NCBI GenBank assembly: GCA_030248065.1
Contig: JASAMV010004411.1
Span: 30,283 to 94,282 of the forward strand
Direction: 5' to 3'
DNA: 64,000 nt
From: Rhynchonema sp. JSB1_4
Lineage: Eukaryota > Nematoda > Chromadorea > Monhysterida > Xyalidae
Shown here: in pieces, positions 36,001-46,351 of the stretch
Numbering within the stretch: the stretch's first letter is position 1
Layout: each line of letters starts with the position of its first letter
Position numbers and translations under genes: made by a program
Notes under the pieces: model-generated
The model's database searches: none
What the model saw: the letters and a program-made list of their open reading frames with translations, nothing else
Told to the model about the DNA's origin: nothing

Positions 36001-37937
36001 GGGCAGAGGTTAAAAAATTGCTTTTTTGACGATTCTGGAATGAACCGTCACGTCACCGTGTGCGATTTCGGAATTTTGACCGTTTCTTGTCCATAGCAAG
36101 AGATAGTATGGGCATGTTATATATCGTTCGATAGCTAAGTTGAAGCTACATCGCTTGATTCTATCAAATTTGCAATACTCTTTAACAGTAACGACTTATA
36201 GCCAAATATCTTATTCAGGCTGGCATTGCTGCAGCAGCCGGACCATGGGGTTTGAAGTTTTGAAACTTGTCTAGATTGTTGGACTGTGCGTTTATCTGAC
36301 TTTCTCGTTTCCAATGCAATGCAATACGTGGCTTATTTACATCACATTTCCGTCAATGAATGCAACTATGCAGTTTAGTGGCAATTTTTAGGTCTTTTTC
36401 GGCCTGTCACGCCGCTATCTATGTGTTTTCAAATTTAAAAACTTTATTTTCTGGTACTTTCGAAGATGCTCTATTTTTCTATTGCATTTTCATTTCTGCA
36501 ACACAAAGCGCGGCCTCAAAATTTAGAGACAAACTTGTGTTTTCGAAAAATGTGGCCGATTTTTGGAACATTTCGCACCCTCACCGAGTGAAGCAATGTT
36601 TTGAGCGACTGAAGTTCTCATGATAAGTTATCCAGAAGCCGTTGTAATCCTATGCACGTGTTACTTGACTTTCAACTCATTTGGGGTTTCTGCACCGGTC
36701 GTTTTAAGTTGTGAAAAAATTCACTTTTTTCTGGAATGAAAAGTCGCTCCATCAAGAGATAGCGAATCTCTAAGGAGCTTAACATTTGTGCGTGACATGT
36801 GCTGTGACAGTGCTTTCCAACGATGTATAACACTGCGCTCTGTTGCCCTTCCTTCGGTTGTGTCCCGAGCCCTTTAAGAAACGACACCGGAGAATGCCAA
36901 ACCCCCTCCGAATAGGTATTGGTCGCACAATGACCATATAAGAATTCATCAAATCAATCCTGATTTTCACGCTCAGTCACTCTTAACCACTGTGCTATTT
37001 GTGATTCTCAGAAAACATTTTCGCCTGAAAATAATCCAGCAGATCAACCACGTTGCCGCTGGTCTGAAACATTCTCTTTACTACACGCTTTGTATGCGAT
37101 CAAGCAACGCAACGTCACCACCCCTTCACTTTCCCTCTTTACGATTCAGGGAAAAAATTTGACCAATTCTTATAAAGTCATTGTGCAACCAATACCCAGT
37201 GGGAGTCTATTCGGAAGATTTTCAGAATAAACCCCAATCTATCGTCATTTTTAGCAATGTTTCCTGCTTATACATACTGTAGTTCTTGGCTTATTTCGGA
37301 AATTATTTCTTCCGAAATCTCAAATCCGAAGTGTGTCCATAATTCGGCCCCGGGTACTTATTTGGCATTCTTCGGCAACTTGATCGACGCGGGAGAAGGC
37401 AGGACACCAGGCATTTTCGATGATTAAAAACGATGAGACGATGGTGTCTTGTGGACGTGCTTTGCACAAGAGACGATACATCGCACATCGCAGTAACGAT
37501 GCGATTTAGCCCTGTGGGCACGCATTGCGTTGGATCTGGGGCGGTGCTGTTTCGGCCCACAAGGGCATCAAGAGAATCGTGTGATTGCACGTTGCCGTGT
37601 AGCGTAATGTCAATGTCAATATTTTCTGGCTTTGTCAAATCAGGCAAAGTTTTGAATGGATTCTCATATAATCATTATGCGACCAATATCTTTACTTTGT
37701 ATATATAAACGTATGTCTGACAATGTCAAGCAAACGCGACCCACCAAGTCTATCAGCCATGTCCATGTAAAGTCGTTCGCTGATGCACGAATAGGGTTTA
37801 TGTTCGCAGTCAATCTCGCAGAAGAACTGCGCCCAAGACATCCAGCCCATTGGGGGTGTGCGCGCCAGACCATTGTTGAGACTTACACTCAATGGCGCAA
37901 ATAGAGCCAATGAAAGAATAAGCGATGAGAGCAACAT
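30097..37937 (-). CDS. NAGA: GH27 lysosomal glycosidase, alpha-N-acetylgalactosaminidase-type
   Basis: Nine exons give 430 residues: 37745-37937, 35049-35188, 34129-34303, 33824-33918, 32663-32824, 31548-31615, 31189-31330, 30680-30784, 30097-30309. Residues 1-19 are a signal peptide, followed by the family signature [14 protein letters not shown]. The nucleophile is Asp158 (YLKLDG) and the acid/base is Asp219 (WRNYDDI). The specificity loop reads SCSWPAY with Ser190 and Ala193. These are the residues known to distinguish human NAGA (Ser188, Ala191) from GLA (Glu, Leu), so removal of terminal alpha-GalNAc is predicted, perhaps with alpha-Gal. The length matches human GLA/NAGA. The donors ending 31189 and 30680 are non-ideal and least certain. 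Intron 1 (2.6 kb) is mostly a fold-back element. Confidence 0.85.
31686..32333. mobile_element. TA-flanked MITE interrupted by a hAT-type element
   Basis: Outer ends CAGTGGTCAA...and complement are flanked by TA. The family also occurs intact at 34379-34498. Here it is split by a later insertion (31787-32302). It lies in the GH27 intron between exons 31548-31615 and 32663-32824. Confidence 0.75.
31787..32302. mobile_element. hAT-type non-autonomous element, 516 bp
   Basis: The inverted termini CAGGGTTGGGCAAAAAA are flanked by the perfect 8-bp duplication GCTGTGAG (31779-31786, 32303-32310). Runs of A and T with ACG motifs fill the subterminal parts. The 8-bp target duplication with CAG...CTG ends is diagnostic for hAT elements. 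No transposase is encoded. Confidence 0.9.
33045..33662. repeat. Element with CCCGAAAC termini, containing MITE copy 2
   Basis: Imperfect inverted ends around ATAGACCCGAAAC (left) and GTTTCGGGTCTAT (right) enclose further CCCGAAAC motifs. The 361-bp MITE at 33233-33593 sits inside. Exact limits are uncertain. Confidence 0.5.
33233..33593. repeat. 361-bp MITE, copy 2
   Basis: Reverse-complement partner of 25319-25679. The ends TATAGTCCAACCACG...CTCATGAGACG and complement are well preserved. Confidence 0.75.
34379..34498. repeat. Intact copy of the CAGTGGTCAA MITE (about 120 bp)
   Basis: Inverted ends CAGTGGTCAAATCACTTCGT and complement lie next to TA. The middle (CAGCCCCGGGTGAGCG) matches the flanks of the hAT insertion at 31787. 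This copy shows what the interrupted copy looked like before insertion. Confidence 0.7.
34812..35020. repeat. Inverted-repeat element
   Basis: GAAACGGTGTAAAGGTCAGT on the left and its diverged complement on the right enclose AAGCTCGGTCG and its complement. A related sequence is at about 41685-41800 in an ACTR10 intron. Confidence 0.55.
35218..36873. mobile_element. Giant TTAA-flanked fold-back element (1.66 kb), in GH27 intron 1
   Basis: Ends AGGGCTCGGGACA and complement are flanked by TTAA (35214-35217, 36874-36877). Arms of about 800 bp pair along their length: 35218-35525 with 36540-36873, and 35590-35755 with 36353-36520, centred near 36045. It shares the TTAA/AGGG end structure with 13867-16080. 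There is no transposase frame. Confidence 0.8.
36919..37192. repeat. TA-flanked 274-bp MITE, copy 1
   Basis: Inverted ends TTGGTCGCACAATGAC and complement are followed by TATAAGAATT and flanked by TA. The same family recurs at 38887-40517 (interrupted) and 62434-62706, with a single terminus at 37659-37686. Confidence 0.8.
37659..37686. repeat. Solo terminus of the 274-bp MITE
   Basis: About 28 bp (ATATAATCATTATGCGACCAA) match one end of the family at 36919. The rest of the element is missing or unrecognisable. Confidence 0.5.
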
Positions 37938-38886
37938 GGTTCATCAAATTGTATGATGATCACAACCCACAAAAGACAGAAAAAACGCTATTTAGTTGCA
38001 CACCGCGTTGCTGACAGAGTTGTGCCTTGGATTCTCCACAAAGTGAGCGCACAAAAGTACACTTGTGCGCCTGGCACTTGCTACCACTGCGACAGCACAA
38101 TCTTTGCACAGGTATAATTGTGGTCCTGATAAGAAGACAGGCAACGGAAAATAACGGCAGTCAAACAAAGATGTGCCACACGTTGATAAGAAAAACTGCC
38201 AAGAAATGTGCGTGCGATCTTGGTAAAGATACAGATTGAATCATGCTTGCACCAGTTGAAGACACCAATAACCAGAACAGAACTGCTCGCTGCACACTTA
38301 GTACCCACTGCATGAACACAGCAGAGGTCCGCAGGTTCAGGGGTGTTTTATTGCATTTGGAAATTTTGTGTCAAATTTTATAGCGATCGTTTTTGTCATT
38401 CCATAAAAACAGCATGAATGTCATGGATAGCACTGCTGCAGTGTGATGCACAAGCAAATAGAAGGCACAACCGGTATCTTCGATGTTTTTTTGTAAACGC
38501 CCAACTGAACTTGCCTCATGTCTCTTATCGACCAGATGTGTCAAGCACGCGTTGAACTGTATTCCAGTATTTATATTTATCAAAGGAAGACACGCAGGTA
38601 AGCACGTTTAGCGAACGACTTGGCACAAAATACAAAAAAGCACAGATGAATCATGGAGATTTCAACATTGTTAAGAGCATGTTCAGCTTTCAGCGTTTGC
38701 TAAAAATGTCAATATTTCGGAATGTGATAGTGTTGATGATTTACAAACGATAATCGCAAATATGGGAATTGTAACCGACAGAAATTATGCAGAAGGAAAA
38801 ACGCCAAGTCATTGCGTGACTAGAATACAACAAAAAGCCAGATTAATGATCATTTGACCATTCCTGATCGTAATAAACGCAAGATA
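37938..38886. other. Intergenic, upstream of the GH27 gene
   Basis: No exon, RNA gene or repeat was recognised. The GH27 promoter should lie here, but no core element stands out. Confidence 0.4.
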
Positions 38887-39022
38887 TTGGTCGCACAATG
38901 ACAATATAAGAATTCATCAAATCAATCCTGGTTTTCACGTTCAGCCACTCTCAACCACTGTGCTATTTGTGATTCTCACAAAACATTCTCAGCTGAAAAT
39001 AATCTAGCAGAGCACCCACGTT

Positions 39023-40372
39023 CAGGATTGAAATTTTTTTTTTAATTAACGAGCTTTTTTTTAAAGTTTTTTTGACGAAAATTTTGTTTATTAGAAAAAG
39101 TGTTGCAAACGACGTTTCCGGATAAATGAAATCGATACAACATATTTTTCAAAAATTGAAAAATTTTCGCCTGAGACCGAACTTGTGTGGTGACACCCGG
39201 TAGGATTGTGCAGATTCCATGGTCTCCTACCAGTCTGAGGTTGATGTTCACTAACGATGTTACTCTAATGTATTGTAGCATGCCGTACAACGTATTTTAA
39301 TGCATCTAATGCCGTATATCTGGTATACGACCATCAAAATATCGATTACAGCCCAAATCTTGCGCGTCAGATCGCCTTTGCGCGCCAGGCTTTGCACCAC
39401 ACCTGCATATATACATGTGTAGTATTATAGCATGCAGTAGTACATTATCGGTGCCACATCACTATAAAAGACCAGCCCCGCGCATCCCTGTACGGATTTG
39501 GGGACAACACAGGGCGCCGCAGGCAGGGTTGGGCAAAAAAAAATTTTTTTTTTTAAAAAAAGGTTTTTGAAAAAATTTTTTAAAAAAAAAAAAAATTTTT
39601 TTTAAAAATTTTCGGGGGAACAAAATGTTCTAAAACGTCCAAAAATGGCCTTTTTGGGGGTTATTTTTTGTCATTTTTTCTCAAGGGTCGACAAATTTTC
39701 TTCACAAAATCACCTTTGGGGCATGTATTTGGTACCTAAGATACCCCAAATGATGTTATTATACCTTCCCTTGGTACGTGGGACACAGTATGCATGTGCC
39801 TACATGGTACTTCGATGTCATACCCCATCAGGTCGGTCATATACGACTGATTCAGCTGCCCGACAAGTATTTCTGCAGCTTATATTCTCAATTCTGTGTG
39901 GTTTATGAGTGAATCTTGCTTATTCGGCCACAAACTGTTGTGTCCGATACCACAGAGCAGCAATCATCGGTCCATATCAAGCACAGACTGTTGGATCGTA
40001 CCTAAATGACGTAAACACCCTTGATAAGTGATGCAAACCAAGTCACAAAAGTGACTTGTCAATTAAAGTTGCATTTTTTCGCGATTTTGCGCGTTTTTTA
40101 GGCAAATTTGGTAAAATTCCCCCGAATCTCAGACTTTTTAAAAAAAAATTTAAAAAAAAATTTTTTTAAAAAAAAAAAACTTGTTTAAAAAAATTTTTTT
40201 TTCCAACCCTGGCCGCAGGCGCGATTTTGGAAAAATTGTTCCGTCCACAGAAAAGTGCCATTTTTGGACATTTTGGGCAACTTTTTTTTATTAAAAAAAA
40301 GCAAAATCTCAGTTTCAAAAAAAAATTTTTTTAAATTTTTTTTGATTAACCACTTTTTTTGAAACAACCCTG
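39023..40372. mobile_element. hAT-type element, 1.35 kb, middle level of a three-level nest
   Basis: Ends CAGGATTG and CAACCCTG are flanked by CCCACGTT (39015-39022) and CTCACGTT (40373-40380), an 8-bp duplication with one mismatch. The interior is A/T rich and non-coding and itself contains the insertion 39524-40211. Confidence 0.75.
39524..40211. mobile_element. hAT-type element, 688 bp, innermost of the nest
   Basis: Ends CAGGGTTGGGCAAAAAA and CCAACCCTG are flanked by the perfect 8-bp duplication GCCGCAGG (39516-39523, 40212-40219). It is the same terminus family as 31787-32302. No transposase is encoded. Confidence 0.9.
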
Positions 40373-40622
40373 CTCACGTTGCTGCGGGTCTGAAACATTT
40401 TGGTGACTGCCGGGTTTTTGTGCGATCGCGCAACGCAACATCACTGCCCCGTCACTCTCCCGCTTCACGATTCAGGAAAAAACTTGACCAATTCTTTTAA
40501 AGTCATTGTGCGACCAATACCATATTGCGTCAGTCACACATGCGACCTCTACCCAGTTTTCCCACCAAAATATCCAGGCAGGGGTCTAAAGACTTTTGGC
40601 CGCCACTGAATATGAAGCATGT

Positions 40623-43600
40623 TCATCCCTTTTTCGTCTCTTCAATCTCGATCTGGTCAATTTTGTCCATCCAATCAGGAATGTGTTTGTGCTTCAGCCA
40701 ATCATCGCGCGACAACGATCGATACGCCAGTATCTCGGTCGCGCCAAACAGACTGCCTGCAAATCGGGATATGGTTTCATCTCAATTCAACTTAAAAATG
40801 CGTTTCTTTTTATCCAAGGCAATAAGTTACCCAGACATGACAATGTCGTAACGATCCGAGCCCGCTAAAACGACAATTGAAAGAGAAAGAATGAAAAATG
40901 TTGAATGGTCTTACAAGAGTCGGATTCTTTTTATTGACGGTGGTGGGATCCCCCGCCGGCCTATTCGGTAATGTTCGAGAATTGCGAAATTCGATAAGCG
41001 TTAATAGTTAAGGCGACCAGCATTCAACTGTCCGGAATATGTACACTATTCAAGTTCACAATTATCTGCAAGAAATCATCATCGAACATAAATCCCTGAG
41101 TAAAAATTACGTCGGGGAAGTAATCAAACCCGACCATGACATGACGCAGGCAACTTTGCCATTTAGCGCAAAAACGTCTGCTTGTCGACAAAAAACGAAT
41201 AACCATTCCAAACCTCCGAGCCAAGCGACATAATTCTGCATGTTCGCCTGTTGGAGCATCATGAACTTGACGGTCCGCATCGGCAGTTTGTGTTTGTATC
41301 CTTCGTCGGACGCCAACAAATCCAACAATTCCGCTTTGAGACGCGACATAAAGCCGGGAATCAGCGCCACGCCGCCCACAATCAGCAGTCGTTCGAGCAG
41401 CGGACGACGCAAATCGATCGGGCACTGCATATCGGGGGAGGATTGGTGGTTGTTGTGATGTGATTGGCAATGAGTGATGCGGCGATGTGAAACTTATATG
41501 GCCGGCCATACATGCAGTGACCGGATCGGAAGGGGCACTTGCCATTTTCGGTCAGTGAAATGAATAATTACGCACCATGCACATGTGCGGAGTGGCACTC
41601 GGGGGACATTTAAACAAAAACAGCTACAAATTATCTATCAGAAGTGTTCGACAATAACGCAGGGGATTGGCTGGGGGATTGTCGAAACGGTGGTAACGTC
41701 AGCCGGGTGTAAAGGTCAGTGAAAATTTAAGCTCGGTGGTGTTACATAGCTAGGTGCAAACGTGAAAGATTGACTGCGTTAACGCGGAATGAAGACGGTA
41801 CGATGCACAAAGAGATCAAAATCATGATTGCACAAAATCAATCAAACATAAAACGTCACCCACGTGTAGTATCGAATCGAGTATCAACTGTGTGATGTTC
41901 TTTCGATCGTCTGTGTGCGTGGTGGCGAACAATAATTCGCATACGCTTTCCCTGAAACTCAAGGAGAAACATGCTGGCAAAAAAGTAGAACCGCTCCAAA
42001 TGTCCAGCCATTTGTTATCTGTTTCAATGCTTGACGGCGGGAGCACAGTTGTTGCATAGTTGCGTGAATCTTGCGCAGAAATGTGCTTTTCAATTGCCCG
42101 CTTCGACCTGTCTCCACAAACGGATGGGAGCACACGGTCTTCATCAGTGCGAGTGCACCAAAGAATGCCATGCACGCACCGGCAAGCGATTAAAATAAAG
42201 CAACAAAAAACTAAAAAAACAAATATAATAAACTGACCTAACAGCGCCGGGCACTATCAGATTGACCTGTTTGTCCACAATCGGGTATTGCACATCGGGA
42301 GGGGCAGCGGGCAAGTTGGGGTCAGCCCAGTCATGCGTTTGGTACAATCGACCTCTGTGAAGAAAAATAGAATTGATGAAATCTAGCAAATATATTAACA
42401 GCCGTGATCGAATTGAGCCACTTTCGTTTCGATCCACTGACAGTTTCTGATTTTGAGTGTTGGTCTGTTGGACGAAACACTGTGGAAATGAAACCACAAT
42501 CGCCAGCAATATCTGACACAATGGCGGATCCAGGGGGGCGGGGGCACGGCGCCATGCCCCATGAAGGTGGGCACCGTTTCGGAAGAAGTAAGGAGAACAG
42601 ACCCATAAATCGCAGGAGTTTCACTCTGATATACAAACATCGCACGGTACGCGCTCAGAATGCACCCATTTTCAGCCAAATGTGGCTTTGGCGCACATGA
42701 AAAGTGCCAAAATTTCGCGCGACTGCCACATATTACATAATGTGGTGTGACAGCGACAGGCGAGAAGTTCCACACAAGCACCGGACAAAAATAACCATCC
42801 AAAAATGGAACAAGCACCAGATATAAAAAGGACGTTTTGATTTTGGCCCCTGCCGTGGCCAAAAGCTGGATCCGCCACTGACTCCCTGACCAAATACCAA
42901 CTTTGACACCATTATAGTTTCGCACCAACCTGTCTAATTTGGTGACAAAACAACATTTGACGAAAATGTCCTCGACGACCGAGTCGTGCTGTATCGCGTG
43001 CAACACTTCTGGATGTTCAGCGATGGGAACACTGAAAAAAATGGTCACCCGGTGGGTGTTGTTTCAGCAGCGTTACAGTCACACCTCCACATGGTGAACA
43101 GAACGGAACCCGACCAGTGGTGTCGCTACGGCTTGTTCCGCCCCAACGGCATCCGAGCCTTAAAAAGTCGAAAACTTGGCAAAACGCCGATCGTTTTTGC
43201 CCTAATTTGTTAGAAATAGCTGGTCAAAACAAGCACCGCCCAAAAATTACCATTTTTCCATCATCTCAAAACTAAAGTGCTTTATCCTTCAAATCGCCTT
43301 GCAAATAGGCTCATTTTAAATAGATTTTACAGGGTATTCTGATCATTTCAGGGCAACAACCCCCCCTGCCTGAAATCTGGTATCATGAATATTCGACCAG
43401 GAACGACACGACACAACTGGAGCCGAACCAGGCCCGACCAGTTTGTCCCCCATAGCATACTCACCATGTAGAGCACAACATAGGAGCAAAATATAAATTT
43501 GGGGACTCATTGATCGTTCCCCGCACAGCGGAGTTCACCACCTGGACGTTTGACGGTGACATTTAAGTTTTTTTTCTGCGTTTCCCAGATTATCAAAGGG

Positions 43601-45940
43601 CATCACAGGTCAAGCGATCGAAAGTCAATTTTATGCAAACAACGAAACATTTTCCACGCAAAATTCCGGATCGAAATGTTCCGCACGCTGGCGAAAATAA
43701 AATGAACTGCTGCAACTGTGCTGACTTCGCGACTTAACCCACCAAGGGTAATAAATAATCCCTAATCAAACGAGGTGCAGAACTCAACAACGTCGCAAAT
43801 AATAATAAAAGAAAATCAATAAAAGTCCACGCGCTAACCGTTCCGTCCCCGTTCGTACGTGTGCGTGTTTCATCAATAATTCCTTGCAATGATCGTGCAA
43901 TAGCCTGCCACCAACCGGACTGCATTGCCAGCAATTTAGCATCGGCACACCTTCGCTGATCTGGATGAAATAAAAAAGACGGGATCAGGTCTCGCGATAT
44001 TGTGCGCCTCCGAAAGTATGTTTTCAATCGTGCCCCGTAAGAGTCACCTCAACGAGAGCCGACAAAAAATGTGATGATAAGTGCGAGTCGGGGACGATAA
44101 CCGGTCAATACTTAAGGGAGTGACGAGGTAAAACATGCCTTTAGACCTGGTTTAGTCAATCTTTTTGTTACTCGATTTGGTAATTCGGGTCTGTGAGCAG
44201 GTTCGTTGGAGAACAAAATCACTGCAGCTTCAATAATCATCATTACAAAATACCAGTCCGATGACCACACGACCCCAAAAAAACAGAAATATAGGCAGAT
44301 TTTATCCCTTGCGGCTTTCGGTGTTACGATTTATCACTTGCGGCTTGTAACTTCCATGCTTACTGCAAAAAATAAAACGAAATGAATAAACTCCAGTCCC
44401 GACATCGCAACCAACCGGCAACACCATGGTCTCTTTATGTCCGCAATCGACGACCAACGCACTCTGCGCTCTGAACGGCATTGTGCACAACAAATGACTG
44501 GGCACAAACAACACCGATGGAACGTTGAAATGCTCGAAGAGAATACGGGCCAGTTCGTACTGAAAATACAACGGCAAATAACAGCGCTTGTAGAGTGCAT
44601 CAAGTTGAACGGCGTGTCCTTCCGTTAGGACAAAGAAACGTTTTTGTTTGAAAAAATCCCGAAACCAGTTTCCTCCGGAGAATGTGAATCGTAAACCGAT
44701 ATTTTTTGCGCACTCGCAAAACATCAGAAACATCCAAATTTTCTGCAGAAAAATTTCGAAAATCGCGGGAAAGTTCTCAAATCGAGCAAGAACATCTTTC
44801 GTTAGACTTTTGATCGAATTGTTCAACGTGACTTTTTTCAAGCAGCAATTTAAAACCATATTTTGCACAGATTATCCCATTTTAGCAGTAGACGACCAAC
44901 GATTTGGACGAAAATGATCAAGCAAAAAACGTTTCTTCCAGTAACTTTATTTTTTGGCTACATTAACTCGAAACACTTCAAGTGTCTGAGAATTCAGGGT
45001 GATACGGTACGGTTTAAGACTGCAAAGTATGGCTGGTTTGCCTATAACCTTCCGTAAAGATGAAATTCGGACAACAACAACTTCAAACAACAACAACAAC
45101 AACACAACTCACGCGTTGTTCAGTGGGCGTCAGCACTGACTCGACAACCACAACTCGACGGTCTTTGGGCATCACCAGAAAATGGCTGAAAGTGCAAAAT
45201 GTAAAAAAAATGAAAATTCTCGTTTTTTTGGGAGATGTCTTCAAAGTGACAGTTGCGCACGACGTATTTTACTGATTTATGCATGTTGATATTTTGGCAG
45301 TTTTTGCACGCGCCGTAGCCAAACTTGAACGAAAACGGGCGTTTCTGACGCGCGAGGAGCACGATTTTTGGACTTTCGAATGGCATTAAAGTGAAAATGC
45401 TGCGATTTAGGGGGTCATTTTCCTTTCTGTTGTTCCGAAATTGGTGCTCCCCCTTTTGACCAAACGGCGAAGGGGTGGCCCCGTGGATCCGCCAATTCAA
45501 TGCGGCGACATCCAAAAAAATACAAAATCTTATTTGCCACAAATTCTGACTGCAACCCACTTGTAATACAGCCAGTGAATGAAATCACGCGTGTTCAGCT
45601 GATCGACCCCATTTTCACCACAACGCTGGCGCGTTGGCAGAATGAATCGCGGCGCAAAATCGCCGGCAAAACCGAGTCTGCGATCAGGAAAACCAGAAAT
45701 GTTTTGACGCGAACAAATAAATGAAGATGCTGTCACAGTCAAATTGATTGGACGACTAGCCATGTCAATAATAATGACCAGAAAAATTTGTAATAAATAA
45801 CGAATTCAAGAACAAAACAGACCACCGACAAAAACTGACACAATAACGTACTTAGTGAATCTGCTGCCAATATCCAGCACCACTGGCGCTTTTTCAGACA
45901 GTTGGACTTGCACGCGACCACCTCCGACTTGGGGTAACAT
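40623..45940 (-). CDS. ACTR10: Actin-related protein 10 (dynactin subunit)
   Basis: Ten phase-consistent exons give 398 residues: 45852-45940, 45561-45677, 45113-45185, 44416-44559, 43839-43960, 42930-43031, 42238-42354, 41864-41951, 41214-41424, 40623-40756. Recognisable actin-fold stretches are VVLDIGSRFTKLGFAGD at the N terminus, DRRVVVVES, PSVLFVPSHLL and VVDCGHKET. At the C terminus, CPIDLRRPLLERLLIVGG and YVAWLGGSLFGATE match Arp10/Arp11 rather than conventional actin. Human ACTR10 is 417 residues. Arp11 caps the pointed end of the dynactin mini-filament and helps dynein cargo attachment in the cytoplasm; that role is taken from the family. Introns contain MITEs at 42519-42880 and about 45195-45494. 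Confidence 0.88.
42519..42880. repeat. CARTGGCGGATCCAG-ended MITE, copy 1
   Basis: Inverted ends CAATGGCGGATCCAG and CTGGATCCGCCACTG bound 362 bp of non-coding DNA in an ACTR10 intron. A partial relative in the opposite orientation is at about 45195-45494. No convincing target duplication was found. Confidence 0.65.
45195..45494. repeat. CARTGGCGGATCCAG-type MITE, partial copy 2
   Basis: The reverse complement shares the terminus TGGCGGATCCA and internal blocks (GAGCACCAATTTCGGAA, CTAAATCGCAG, TTTCACT) with 42519-42880. The far terminus is not clear. Confidence 0.55.
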
Positions 45941-46351
45941 TTTCTGCGGCGCTCGATTTTCTGAATCACTTGCCAAACTCAGATCATGTCGTCACACTTT
46001 CATGAAAAGAATTTGCTGTTGGATACAACACACCGTCGAAGACTGAAAACGCGAAGAGAAAAAAGCAAACAGAATGTTTAGCGTGAAAAACTGAGACCAA
46101 GAGCTGTGGCAATTCCACGGGGTGACACGGGGACAAACTAGGTTACATGTTTATCTATAAGATCAGGTAGCCCCCGTCACATATTGGGTATGTTATCAGA
46201 ACATCATACCGCGCACATCCAAAAACAAACCGATAAGTCATATTTTGGTCGTTTTTATCATTTATTCATCAAAATAAATTTCATATCACAAGGGAAAACT
46301 ATTGTTAAATGCGCTGTATTTTAACGGAAACGGGAAAATATTTCCACCGCT
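45941..46351. other. Spacer between QTRT2 and ACTR10
   Basis: About 410 bp separate the QTRT2 stop from the ACTR10 start. This should hold the QTRT2 terminator region and the ACTR10 promoter; no specific site is recognised. Confidence 0.4.

Larger units (their letters stand above)
38887..40517. mobile_element. 274-bp MITE copy 2, split by a hAT element
   Basis: The left half (38887-39022) and right half (40373-40517) together make a standard family member flanked by TA. The insertion falls at the CCCACGTT site, which is followed in intact copies by GCCGC and GGTCTGAAACATT. Confidence 0.8.

Noticed and set aside
41024..41545. 173-residue minus-strand frame as an independent gene
   Set aside because: It is out of frame with the ACTR10 exon 41214-41424, which has actin-family conservation; the longer frame is a shadow.
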